This document shows positions 8,201 through 15,452 of a DNA stretch of 32,355 bases, piece after piece. Numbering within the stretch: position 1 is the stretch's first letter; each line of letters starts with the position of its first letter. Where the stretch lies: NCBI GenBank assembly GCA_029007315.1, contig JAQXHO010000105.1, positions 1 to 32,355 on the forward strand, in the 5' to 3' direction. The notes under the pieces were generated by a model. That model saw only the letters and a program-made list of their open reading frames with translations, searched no databases and was not told where the DNA came from. Made by a program: the position numbers and the translations under genes. The DNA is from Oscillospiraceae bacterium (lineage in GTDB: Bacteria > Bacillota > Clostridia > Oscillospirales > Ruminococcaceae).

Positions 8201-8245
8201 AACATAACCTCCAAAATAAAAATATATCATGTTTAAATTTAAAAA

Positions 8246-8272
8246 TATAATAAATGCTGTGCATTTATTATA
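8246..8272. promoter_or_regulatory. perfect palindrome over the -10 region of zinc-ribbon paralogue 2
   Basis: TATAATAAATGC-TGT-GCATTTATTATA has perfect 12-bp arms around a 3-base centre. The outer end supplies the minus-strand TATAAT (8267-8272). It may be a repressor operator, or a 5' mRNA hairpin, since it extends over the predicted transcription start. Confidence 0.6.
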
Positions 8273-8295
8273 GCATAAAAAGCAGTTTTTGAAAA
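8267..8295 (-). promoter_or_regulatory. probable promoter of zinc-ribbon paralogue 2
   Basis: A minus-strand TATAAT (8267-8272) lies 17 bases from TTTTCA (8290-8295), a weak -35. The weak -35 and the overlapping palindrome are consistent with a regulated promoter. Confidence 0.5.
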
Positions 8296-8378
8296 GGCGA
8301 AATCAAAAATTATTTTTATTTTCTGCAAATTAACCAATAATCAGACAAAATATTACGTCAGAATGACGAAATTCCGCA

Positions 8379-8981
8379 TTACGCAATAGATAAAATATAT
8401 ATAAAGTAAGAGCCTGACGCTATTAACCCCACAACAGAACAAACAAGACCTGCAATGGCACAACCTTTGTATCTGACGCTTCTCAGTCCCACACAGGAAA
8501 GAATGAGTCCTGTAATGGCAATAAGAACGTCTAACCATACAAGGCAGAACAGAATAATTGATACAATTCCGATTACCATTCCTGCAATTGCCATGCCGTT
8601 TCCGGCATTTGTCTGATATGTACCATAGCCGTTCCACTGAGGAAAAGCGGACTGCTGATGCTGCGACGGATTACAGCTGCCAAAGCTTTGCTGTCCGAAA
8701 TCACCGGGATTTTGACCAAATGGCTGAGGCTGACCGAAAGGTTCATTCTGACCGAAAGACTGGTTATGACTGAAAGGCTCGTTCTGACCAAAAGGCTCGT
8801 TCTGACCGAAAGGCTCATTCTGACCGAAAGACTGGTTCTGACCGAAATTTAGCTGTTCAAACTGCTGCTGTGATGAAGCCGGCTGAGCATTGTCATTCAA
8901 AGGCATACCGCAGGCAGGACAGATGGGCATACCGCCCTCAACTGAAGCTCCGCAAACGGGACAAAACTTAATATTCTGCAT
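8379..8981 (-). CDS. zinc-ribbon membrane protein with FGQNEP hexapeptide repeats (paralogue 3 of 3)
   Basis: This 200 aa protein shares the architecture of its two neighbours. Residues 7-26 are a zinc ribbon (CPVCGASVEGGMPICPACGMPL). Residues 46-91 are tandem hexapeptides of the form FGQN(E/Q)(P/S), about seven and a half units. From about 128 there is a DUF4190-like pair of hydrophobic segments (MAIAGMVIGIVSIILFCLVW; VLIAITGLILSCVGLRSVRYKGCAIAGLVCSVVGLI). AGGAGA precedes the ATG. It sits just downstream of the rny terminator without a clear promoter of its own, so some readthrough from rny is possible. Function unknown; the repeat may act as a flexible, low-complexity spacer. Confidence 0.8.
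   Translation of the reverse strand: MQNIKFCPVCGASVEGGMPICPACGMPLNDNAQPASSQQQFEQLNFGQNQSFGQNEPFGQNEPFGQNEPFSHNQSFGQNEPFGQPQPFGQNPGDFGQQSFGSCNPSQHQQSAFPQWNGYGTYQTNAGNGMAIAGMVIGIVSIILFCLVWLDVLIAITGLILSCVGLRSVRYKGCAIAGLVCSVVGLIASGSYFIYILSIA
8709..8846 (-). repeat. 18-bp tandem repeat encoding FGQNEP units
   Basis: About 7.7 units with an 18-base period, reading CTGACCGAAAGGCTCATT and close variants on the plus strand. All lie in frame within paralogue 3. Unit order is FGQNQS, FGQNEP x3, FSHNQS, FGQNEP, FGQPQP, FGQN. Confidence 0.9.
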
Positions 8982-9010
8982 AAATACTTCTCCTTATATA
9001 AACTTTACAA

Positions 9011-9051
9011 TATTGAAAACAGCCGCCGCACAAAACCTGCGGCGGCTGTCT
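9011..9051 (-). terminator. rho-independent terminator after rny
   Basis: On the minus strand ACAGCCGCCGCA and TGCGGCGGCTGT form a perfect 12-bp stem (9019-9030 with 9038-9049), followed by TTTTCAATATT. It begins 8 bases after the rny stop. Confidence 0.85.
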
Positions 9052-9058
9052 GTTATCA

Positions 9059-10651
9059 TTATTTTGCGTAATCAACCACACGGCTTTCACGGATAAGATT
9101 GATCTTGATCTGACCCGGATAGTCCATTTCTGTTTCGATCTGCTTTGCAATCTGACGTGCAACCAGAACCATCTTCTCATCATTGATAGCTTCCGGTACA
9201 ACCATAATACGTATCTCACGTCCTGCCTGCAGTGCGTAACACTTTTCAACACCCTCATATGCTGAGCATATGCTTTCAAGCTTCTGAAGACGCTTGATGT
9301 AGTTTTCGTAGTTTTCGCTTCTTGCAGCAGGTCTTGCAGCAGAAATTGCGTCAGCCGCCTGTACTATACAAGCTATAGCTGTCTTAGGCTCAACATCATT
9401 GTGGTGAGCTTCAACTGCATGGATAACCTCAGGGCTTTCGTTGTAGCGCTTGCATACGTCCACACCGATCTGTACGTGAGAGCCTTCGATCTCAGCTGTA
9501 AGAGCCTTGCCGATATCATGGAGAAGACCTGCACGACGTGCAAGGTTTGCGTCAACTCCAAGCTCAGAGGCAAGTATGCCGGAAAGCTTTGCCACTTCAA
9601 TAGAGTGATTAAGCACATTCTGGCGGTAGCTTGTACGGTAATACAAGCGTCCCAGCAGCTTTACCAGCTCATTGTTGATACCGTGTACGTTTGTTTCCAG
9701 AACGGCACGTTCGCCCTCCTGGCGGATACGGTGTTCAACCTCACGCTTTGCCTTTTCAACCATTTCCTCAATCTTTGTGGGATGAATTCTGCCGTCGGCA
9801 ATAAGCTTTTCCAGTGCGATACGTGCTATTTCACGGCGTACATGGTCGAAGCATGAAAGTGTGATAGCTTCCGGAGTATCGTCAATTATAAGATCAACGC
9901 CTGTAAGGGTTTCAAGAGTACGGATATTGCGTCCTTCACGGCCGATGATTCTGCCCTTCATCTCATCATTGGGAAGAGCAACTACTGAAACGGCTGTTTC
10001 CGAAACCTGATCCGCAGCACATTTTGCTATAGCCAGTGAAATGTAATTTCTCGCCTTTTCCTCGCATTCGTCCTTGAGATTCTGCTCATAGGCAGTGATC
10101 TTCATGGCTTTCTCATGAACAAGCTCATTTTCCAGTGTGTTCAGAATGTATTCCTTTGCCTGGTCACGGGTAAATTCAGAAATACGCTCCAGAACATTCA
10201 TCTGGTCATTCTTGAGAGTTTCAGCTTCAGCAAGCTTTTCATCGGCAGCCTTCAGCTTTCTCTGGAGATTTTCTTCCTTGCGTTCAAGGTTATCCGTCTT
10301 CTTGTCCAGAGTTTCTTCCTTCTGCTGAATGCGTCTTTCCTGTCTGCCTATCTCGCTTCTGCGTTCCTTAATTTCCTTTTCAGCCTCTGTGCGGAGCTTA
10401 TAGATCTCGTCCTTAGCTTCCACCATTGCGCTTTTCTTCTTGTTTTCTGCGTCTTTTTTTGCGTCAGCAAGGATTCTGCCGGCTTCCTTTTCCGCTGAAC
10501 CGATAGCCGCTTCTGCCTGCTGTTTGCGCTGTTCAATGCCTGCTTCCACGCCCTTTTTATAGGAACTCTGCTTTATTATCAAAGCTCCCGCAGCAAATCC
10601 GGCTATCAAAGCAGCCGCACCGATAACAACCGCAATCCAAATTTCAATCAT
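9059..10651 (-). CDS. rny: ribonuclease Y
   Basis: RNase Y is the membrane-anchored endoribonuclease that starts mRNA decay in many Firmicutes. The ORF track begins at 10699, but GGAGG ten bases before the ATG at 10651 sets the start at [13 protein letters not shown], giving 530 aa. Residues 4-24 are a membrane anchor. Residues 30-200 are a long Lys/Glu/Arg coiled coil. A KH RNA-binding domain begins near residue 230, with [19 protein letters not shown] at 233. The HD phosphodiesterase domain has [10 protein letters not shown] near 378 and [12 protein letters not shown] further on. The C terminus ends in [19 protein letters not shown], typical of the family. It has its own promoter just after metG and an unusually long leader. 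Confidence 0.97.
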   Translation of the reverse strand: MIEIWIAVVIGAAALIAGFAAGALIIKQSSYKKGVEAGIEQRKQQAEAAIGSAEKEAGRILADAKKDAENKKKSAMVEAKDEIYKLRTEAEKEIKERRSEIGRQERRIQQKEETLDKKTDNLERKEENLQRKLKAADEKLAEAETLKNDQMNVLERISEFTRDQAKEYILNTLENELVHEKAMKITAYEQNLKDECEEKARNYISLAIAKCAADQVSETAVSVVALPNDEMKGRIIGREGRNIRTLETLTGVDLIIDDTPEAITLSCFDHVRREIARIALEKLIADGRIHPTKIEEMVEKAKREVEHRIRQEGERAVLETNVHGINNELVKLLGRLYYRTSYRQNVLNHSIEVAKLSGILASELGVDANLARRAGLLHDIGKALTAEIEGSHVQIGVDVCKRYNESPEVIHAVEAHHNDVEPKTAIACIVQAADAISAARPAARSENYENYIKRLQKLESICSAYEGVEKCYALQAGREIRIMVVPEAINDEKMVLVARQIAKQIETEMDYPGQIKINLIRESRVVDYAK

Positions 10652-10962
10652 TTGTGTGCACAACCTCCTTATAATTCTGCTTAGTATATCATCGTACAAG
10701 CATCAGGGCGGTATGTGCCGCTATTCTTATTCATTGATGTAAACCTTTCCCTGCAGTGCCAGGGAAAAGGCAGTCCTATTCTGTATGTTCCTCACTTCCC
10801 GTCTTTCAGAAGACGATTATGAAAATTTACGGCAGCTCTGCCAAAAGCCCATTGGGGCTAAAAATCTATGAATCAAGTCAGCTTCACATACTGCACTTCA
10901 TGAAAACAACTGCCTGCGAACAATTCACAGTACATATTGCATATCTTGTAATTTTATACAGC
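10652..10962 (-). other. long structured 5' leader of rny, or a separate small RNA
   Basis: About 310 bases between the predicted transcription start (near 10962) and the rny ATG contain no supported gene. On the minus strand several pairings are visible: GGCAGT with ACTGCC as an outer helix, GTATGT with ACATAC inside it, small hairpins AGCCCcaatGGGCT and CGTCTTctgaAAGACG, and TTTCCCTGgcactgCAGGGAAA near the end. No U tract follows the last hairpin, so readthrough into rny is expected. I do not recognise an RNA family. It may be a leader controlling rny, or an sRNA; 6S RNA is a possibility I cannot confirm. Confidence 0.4.
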
Positions 10963-10968
10963 TCTTTT

Positions 10969-10997
10969 ATTGTACACTTTTTTCTCAATATTGTCAA
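10969..10997 (-). promoter_or_regulatory. sigma-A promoter of the rny leader
   Basis: On the minus strand TTGACA (10992-10997) and TACAAT (10969-10974) are 17 bases apart. It lies about 47 bases after the metG stop and over 300 bases before the rny start. Confidence 0.75.
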
Positions 10998-11043
10998 GAT
11001 GTATTGCAAAAATAAAAGATCATTCTGTATAAACTTTTTTAAT

Positions 11044-12987
11044 TTATCTCACCTTTGCACCGCAGGGCAGGCTCTGATCCGGGAATACTACCTTTGCGCT
11101 GCCGTCAGCTGCGTCTGCCGCACATATCATGCCGTTGCTCTCAACGCCGCAGAGTTTTACAGGCTTCAGATTTGCAACGATCATTACCTTCTTGCCGATA
11201 AGATCCTCAGGCTTATACCACTGAGCAATGCCGGATACCACCTGTCTGCCGCCCATACCGTCATCAAGCTGGAGGCAAAGCAGTTTCTTGGACTTCTTCA
11301 CCTTTTCGCATTCCAGAACCTTTGCAACTCTCAGGTCAACCTTCATAAAATCATCAAATTCGATTTCATCCTGTGCAGGCTGAACTTCTATCTTTTCTTC
11401 CTCCGGTTCCTTGGGAAGATTGTTTTTGATGATTGCGTTCAGCTCCTCAATTTCCTTTTCAACGTCAATTCTCGGGAAGATGATATTGCCTTTCTTCACC
11501 TGTACATCACTGCGGAGAACGCCGAATTTTCCTGCATTTTCGTATGTTCTTTCGCTTTCAAGGGCGCCTATCTGCTCCCAGACCTCAGGCATGGTTGTAG
11601 GCATGAATGCTGAAAGAAGTGTGGAAACGATTCTGATAGTATCAAGGAGATTGTAGAGAACTGTTGCAAGGCGAATCCTGTTTGCCTCATCTTTAGCAAG
11701 TACCCATGGTGCAGTTTCGTCAATATACTTGTTTGCACGAGAAACCACCTTAAATATTTCAGCCAGTGCAAGGTTCAGCTGCGTCTGGTCAATGAAGCCG
11801 TCTACAGCATCTCTCAGACCTGTTGCCGCCGCAATGAGTTCATCGTCAAATTCTCCTGCCTGACGTTCAGAAGGCAGTTTTCCGCCGAAATATTTGTCCA
11901 CCATTGCGACTGTACGTGAAACAAGATTGCCAAGACCGTTTGCCAGGTCGGAGTTTATGCGATTTATCATTATTTCATTGGAGAATGAGCTGTCTGCACC
12001 CAGCGCCATTTCACGCAGAATGTGATAACGGATAGCGTCTGCGCCGTAACGCTCTCCCAGAACCAGCGGGTCAACAACATTGCCCAGGGATTTTGACATC
12101 TTCTGACCATTGAATGTTATCCAGCCGTGTACAGCAAGATGCTTTGGCAGAGGCTGTTCCAGTGCCATGAGCATTGCAGGCCAGATAATTGCATGGAAAC
12201 GCATGATGTCTTTTGCAACCATGTGAACATCAGCCGGCCAGTAGTCGTTGTAATCATTGTAAGCGTCATTATAGAAGCCCAGTGCGGAGATATAGTTGGA
12301 AAGAGCGTCTATCCATACATATACAACGTGCTTTTCGTCAAATGTTACCGGAATGCCCCATGTGAATGAGGTTCTGGATACGCACAGGTCCTCCAGACCC
12401 GGCTTTATGAAGTTGTTTACAAGCTCGGTTGCTCTTGTCTTCGGCTGTAGATAGTCGGTTTCTGTCAGAAGCTTTTCGATACGGTCTGCAAAGGGTGACA
12501 TTTTGAAGAAGTATGCCTCTTCCTTTGCTTCAACAACATCTCTGCCGCATTCGGGACATTTGCCGTCAACAAGCTGTGAATCCGTCCAGAAGCTCTCGCA
12601 GGGTGTGCAGTACTTGCCCTTGTATTCGCCCTTGTAGATATATCCCTTGTCGTAGAGTTCCTTGAATATCTTCTGTACTGTTTCAATATGGTAATCGTCT
12701 GTTGTACGGATATAGCGGTCATAGCTGATATTCATGTACTTCCAGAGATTCTTGAAAACTGCAACTATTTCGTCAACATATTCTTTCGGAGTAACGCCCT
12801 TTTCAGCGGCTTTCTGCTCGATTTTCAGACCATGCTCGTCTGTGCCTGTCAGGAACATTACCTCATTGCCCTGCATTCTGCGGTAACGTGCTATTGAATC
12901 ACAGGCTACTGTTGTATAACAGTGTCCGATATGTGGATTTCCCGAGGGATAATAGATTGGTGTGGTTATATAATATTTTTTACACAT
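11044..12987 (-). CDS. metG: methionyl-tRNA synthetase with C-terminal tRNA-binding domain
   Basis: This class I synthetase charges tRNA-Met. The ORF track begins at 13065, but GGAGG nine bases before the ATG at 12987 gives MCKKYYITTPIYYPSGNPHIGH and 647 aa. HIGH is at residues 19-22 and KMSKS at 296-300. A zinc knuckle is formed by C127, C130, C144 and C147 (CTPC...CPEC). The anticodon-binding helical domain follows. After a charged linker, an EMAP-II/Trbp111-type OB domain begins near residue 545 (FDDFMKVDLRVAKVLECE...VKLCGVESNGMICAA), which aids tRNA binding and dimerisation. It has its own promoter and no T-box-like leader. Confidence 0.97.
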   Translation of the reverse strand: MCKKYYITTPIYYPSGNPHIGHCYTTVACDSIARYRRMQGNEVMFLTGTDEHGLKIEQKAAEKGVTPKEYVDEIVAVFKNLWKYMNISYDRYIRTTDDYHIETVQKIFKELYDKGYIYKGEYKGKYCTPCESFWTDSQLVDGKCPECGRDVVEAKEEAYFFKMSPFADRIEKLLTETDYLQPKTRATELVNNFIKPGLEDLCVSRTSFTWGIPVTFDEKHVVYVWIDALSNYISALGFYNDAYNDYNDYWPADVHMVAKDIMRFHAIIWPAMLMALEQPLPKHLAVHGWITFNGQKMSKSLGNVVDPLVLGERYGADAIRYHILREMALGADSSFSNEIMINRINSDLANGLGNLVSRTVAMVDKYFGGKLPSERQAGEFDDELIAAATGLRDAVDGFIDQTQLNLALAEIFKVVSRANKYIDETAPWVLAKDEANRIRLATVLYNLLDTIRIVSTLLSAFMPTTMPEVWEQIGALESERTYENAGKFGVLRSDVQVKKGNIIFPRIDVEKEIEELNAIIKNNLPKEPEEEKIEVQPAQDEIEFDDFMKVDLRVAKVLECEKVKKSKKLLCLQLDDGMGGRQVVSGIAQWYKPEDLIGKKVMIVANLKPVKLCGVESNGMICAADAADGSAKVVFPDQSLPCGAKVR

Positions 12988-13036
12988 AGTGTATTTCCTC
13001 CTTGACGGTATTTTTGTGCAATGCACTTTATCTTTT

Positions 13037-13065
13037 ATTATAACACATATTTTCCCTTTTGTCAC
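13037..13065 (-). promoter_or_regulatory. sigma-A promoter of metG
   Basis: On the minus strand GTGACA (13060-13065) and TATAAT (13037-13042) are 17 bases apart, about 50 bases before the metG ATG. The short leader leaves no room for a T-box or SAM riboswitch. The remaining 140 bases up to the divergent aspartate kinase promoter are AT rich, with nothing else recognised. Confidence 0.7.
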
Positions 13066-13211
13066 CTAAAAAATCAAAATTTTATGGTTGATTAATATTC
13101 CTATTGCAATGTCCGTCCTCCGCATACAAGCGTATTCTACAAATAAACAGACTTAATTTAATGAAATTTGTGGGAAATAACAGTTGATTTTTTCGCTGAA
13201 ATCTAATATAC

Positions 13212-13217
13212 TATAAT
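13212..13217 (+). promoter_or_regulatory. -10 element of the aspartate kinase promoter
   Basis: TATAAT at 13212-13217 is a perfect -10. No good -35 is found at 16-18 bases upstream (only TTTTTC), so the promoter may need an activator or be weak. Confidence 0.5.
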
Positions 13218-13240
13218 GTATGCAATAATTTGAAAGGAGT

Positions 13241-13260
13241 AGGAGATAGGGGTATCTCCT
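13241..13260 (+). promoter_or_regulatory. hairpin in the ribosome binding region of the aspartate kinase
   Basis: AGGAGATA-GGGG-TATCTCCT is a perfect 8-bp stem with a 4-base loop. It lies between the Shine-Dalgarno AAAGGAG (13233-13239) and the ATG at 13272. Unfolded, the spacing is about 32 bases, too far for initiation. Folded, it is about 12. The right arm is also complementary to Shine-Dalgarno sequence. Confidence 0.65.
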
Positions 13261-13271
13261 GTGTAAAGAAA

Positions 13272-14600
13272 ATGGGTGTTAAAGTAGTAAAATTCGGCGG
13301 AAGCAGTCTTGCAGACGCAGGACAGATGAAGAAAGCCGCAGATATTATAAAGGCAGACAAGAACCGCCGCTATGTGGTTCCATCTGCGCCAGGCAAGAGA
13401 TTTTCAGATGATATAAAGGTAACTGACCTTCTGTACAAGTGCTACGGCCTTGCAGAAAAGGGCGACGATTTCAGTGAGGTTCTGGAAGAGATCCATAGCC
13501 GTTACCGTGAAATTATTTCCGGTCTGGGAATGGACTTTTCCATTGACGAGGATATAAAGATAATTGAAGCAGATTTCAAAAAGCGTTTCGGCAGCAACTA
13601 CGCCGCAAGCAGAGGCGAATATCTCAACGGCAAGGTTCTGGCGGCATATCTGGGATTTCCCTTTGTGGACGCTGCTGAGGTAATCTTCTTCAGCGCTGAC
13701 GGAAGCCTTGACCAGGAAAAGACAGCACAGGCTCTGAGAAACGCTCTTGCGGACAAGGAATACGCAGTTATTCCCGGCTTCTATGGCTGCGGCGCTGACG
13801 GCTATGTACGCACATTTTCAAGAGGCGGCTCTGATGTTACAGGTTCTATCGTGGCAGGTGCTGTAAGAGCTTCTCTTTACGAAAACTGGACAGACGTTTC
13901 CGGCTTCTTAGTTGCTGACCCGAGAATAGTAAAGAATCCGGAGCCTATCAGAACTATCACTTACACAGAGCTGAGAGAGCTTTCATATATGGGTGCTTCC
14001 GTACTTCATGAGGAAGCTATTTTCCCGGTACGTTCCGCAGGCATTCCCATTAATATCAAAAATACAAATGACCCTTCTGCTCCGGGAACAATGATCGTAC
14101 CGGAAAGCCATGATGAAGAGGTAAGCGCATACACAATTACAGGTATTGCAGGCAAGAAGAATTTCTCTGCTATAAACCTTCACAAGGACAGAATGAACAG
14201 CCAGATAGGCTTCTGCCGTGACGTACTGGACGTTCTTGCTGAAAACGGCATCTGTATTGAGCATATGCCTTCAAGCATTGACTCCATGACGGTAATCATT
14301 GACAGCGCCCATATCGATGGCAAGCAGGACGAGATCGTAACACAGATCCGCAAGAGAGTAAAGCCTGATGATATTTACGTTGAAGAGGGCATTGCGCTTG
14401 TGGCTGTGGTTGGACGTGGAATGTGCAGAACAAGAGGCGTTGCCGCAAGAATATTTGCAGCCCTTGCTCATGCAAGAATTAACGTAAAGATGATCGACCA
14501 GGGTTCCAGTGAGCTGAATGTTATCGTAGGCGTAAACGAAGAGGACTTTGAACAGGCTATCCGCTGCATTTATGATATTTTCGTAACAGCAGCTAAATAA
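13272..14600 (+). CDS. aspartate kinase (YclM/ThrD-type aspartokinase III)
   Basis: This enzyme phosphorylates aspartate, the first step toward lysine, threonine and methionine. The ORF track starts at a TTG (13230) with no Shine-Dalgarno upstream; the ATG at 13272 gives MGVKVVKFGGSSLADAGQMK and 442 aa, the length of the YclM-like class. KFGGSS is the ATP/aspartate-binding start; VVPSAPGKRFSDDIKVTDLL, SRGGSDVTGSI and YENWTDVSGFLVADPRIV follow. Two ACT domains occupy the C-terminal third (ITGIAGKKNFSAINLHKD; ALVAVVGRGMCRTRGVAARIF), implying allosteric control by an amino acid. It is monocistronic, with a terminator directly after it. A hairpin between the Shine-Dalgarno and the start suggests control of translation. 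Confidence 0.93.
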   Translation: MGVKVVKFGGSSLADAGQMKKAADIIKADKNRRYVVPSAPGKRFSDDIKVTDLLYKCYGLAEKGDDFSEVLEEIHSRYREIISGLGMDFSIDEDIKIIEADFKKRFGSNYAASRGEYLNGKVLAAYLGFPFVDAAEVIFFSADGSLDQEKTAQALRNALADKEYAVIPGFYGCGADGYVRTFSRGGSDVTGSIVAGAVRASLYENWTDVSGFLVADPRIVKNPEPIRTITYTELRELSYMGASVLHEEAIFPVRSAGIPINIKNTNDPSAPGTMIVPESHDEEVSAYTITGIAGKKNFSAINLHKDRMNSQIGFCRDVLDVLAENGICIEHMPSSIDSMTVIIDSAHIDGKQDEIVTQIRKRVKPDDIYVEEGIALVAVVGRGMCRTRGVAARIFAALAHARINVKMIDQGSSELNVIVGVNEEDFEQAIRCIYDIFVTAAK

Positions 14601-14606
14601 AGAAGT

Positions 14607-14643
14607 AAAGGTGCAGCACCATTAAGGTACCGCACCTTTTTTT
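14607..14643. terminator. terminator between the aspartate kinase and spoVT (probably bidirectional)
   Basis: AAAGGTGC and GCACCTTT arms enclose a partly paired loop and are followed by seven T on the plus strand. It reaches the spoVT stop codon. On the minus strand the stem is followed by TTTACTTCTTTATTT, so it may serve both convergent genes. Confidence 0.8.
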
Positions 14644-15181
14644 ACAGCTCTATCTGTTTCCCAAGAAACTGAGAAGCCGCCTGTATCAGAGTTTTCTGGC
14701 TTTCGTTCAGTCCGGAAGAGGTTCCGTTGTCAAGGAATGCCACCGCTCCTGTAACATCACCTGCGGAAATAATAGGCAGACAGGCTACAGCGCCCTTGTC
14801 CACACCTTCTGCCGGTATAAAGGAACATTCAGAGCCTTCGCAGAAATACTGTTTGCGGTTTTCCATAAGCTCCTCCAGCTCCGGTGATACTCTCCGGGCA
14901 TTCCATTCCTTTTTGGCTGCTCCGGAAATGGAAACAACATGATCCCTGTCAAATACTGCCACCGGACAGCCGGACAGCCTGTGCATGATATCTGCCACCT
15001 GTGCCGCATTTTCGCTGATCTCTCCGATAGGCGAATACTTCTTAAAGATAACTTCTCCCTCATTGCTGGTATAAATTTCAAGAGGATCGCCCTCACGGAT
15101 ACGCATTGTTCTGCGTATTTCCTTGGGAATTACAACACGACCTAAATCGTCGATTCGTCTTACGATTCCTGTAGCTTTCAT
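14642..15181 (-). CDS. spoVT: stage V sporulation protein T (AbrB-type transcription factor)
   Basis: SpoVT is a forespore transcription regulator that tunes late sporulation genes. The ORF track starts at 15301; GGAGG before the ATG at 15181 gives MKATGIVRRIDDLGRVVIPK and 178 aa, the normal size. Residues 1-50 are the AbrB swapped-hairpin DNA-binding domain (RRIDDLGRVVIPKEIRRTMRIREGDPLEIY). Residues 60-178 are a GAF-like domain (ADIMHRLSGCPVAVFDRDHVV, GAVACLPIISAGDVTGAVAFLD). A perfect match to the sigma-G/F promoter consensus lies upstream, as in Bacillus where spoVT is a sigma-G gene. The window's yabP and yabQ also support a spore-forming lineage. Confidence 0.93.
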   Translation of the reverse strand: MKATGIVRRIDDLGRVVIPKEIRRTMRIREGDPLEIYTSNEGEVIFKKYSPIGEISENAAQVADIMHRLSGCPVAVFDRDHVVSISGAAKKEWNARRVSPELEELMENRKQYFCEGSECSFIPAEGVDKGAVACLPIISAGDVTGAVAFLDNGTSSGLNESQKTLIQAASQFLGKQIEL

Positions 15182-15215
15182 TTCTACTACCTCCGTAATT
15201 TTCGGTTTGTGGAAA

Positions 15216-15244
15216 TAGTATGTGCATAGCTTGTCAGAATATGC
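15216..15244 (-). promoter_or_regulatory. forespore (sigma-G/sigma-F type) promoter of spoVT
   Basis: On the minus strand GCATA (15240-15244) and CATACTA (15216-15222) are separated by 17 bases. This fits the Bacillus sigma-G consensus gHATR-N17/18-CATnHTA at every defined position. The start of transcription would fall near 15208, just before the GGAGG of spoVT. No sigma-A promoter is evident. Confidence 0.72.
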
Positions 15245-15269
15245 GAGTGTGCCGTGGGAAATAATGGAT

Positions 15270-15449
15270 TTAAGGCAACACCGCACAAAGACTGTGCGCA
15301 AGATGCGCCGACATATTTTTTGTCAGATGAAACAAAAAACGCAGCTGCTACTTTGTGTAACAGCGAGGCTTTTTGTGAAATATTACGAAAAAGATGCAAG
15401 CAGATTGCGTGCAGAGCCGTCAGGCGTGCTTTGTGCGGTGTTGCCTTAA
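15270..15449. mobile_element. 180-bp MITE-like palindromic element with perfect 21-bp terminal inverted repeats
   Basis: TTAAGGCAACACCGCACAAAG (15270-15290) is repeated as its exact reverse complement at 15429-15449. The interior is also roughly self-complementary, so the whole element can fold into one long hairpin. Its apex is TAC-TTTGT-GTA (15349-15359). It has no coding capacity of its own. It sits 3 bases after the rlmH stop and 25 bases upstream of the spoVT promoter. The ends are TTAA, which is itself a palindrome, so a TTAA target duplication cannot be told from part of the inverted repeat. A related apex occurs in the element at 24264-24430. Confidence 0.8.
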
Positions 15450-15452
15450 TAA

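Noticed and set aside
10652-10962. RNase P RNA or SRP RNA in the rny leader
   Set aside because: An ACAGAAUG string and small hairpins drew attention, but the conserved GAGGAAAGUCC of RNase P and the GGAAGGAAGCAGCC core of SRP RNA are absent.
10756-11613. 285 aa plus-strand ORF across the rny leader and metG 3' end
   Set aside because: Most of it is antisense to the tRNA-binding domain of metG, it has no Shine-Dalgarno, and the translation has no recognisable family pattern.
12988-13229. T-box or SAM riboswitch before metG
   Set aside because: The promoter lies only about 50 bases before the start codon, and no T-box sequence or SAM riboswitch core is visible.
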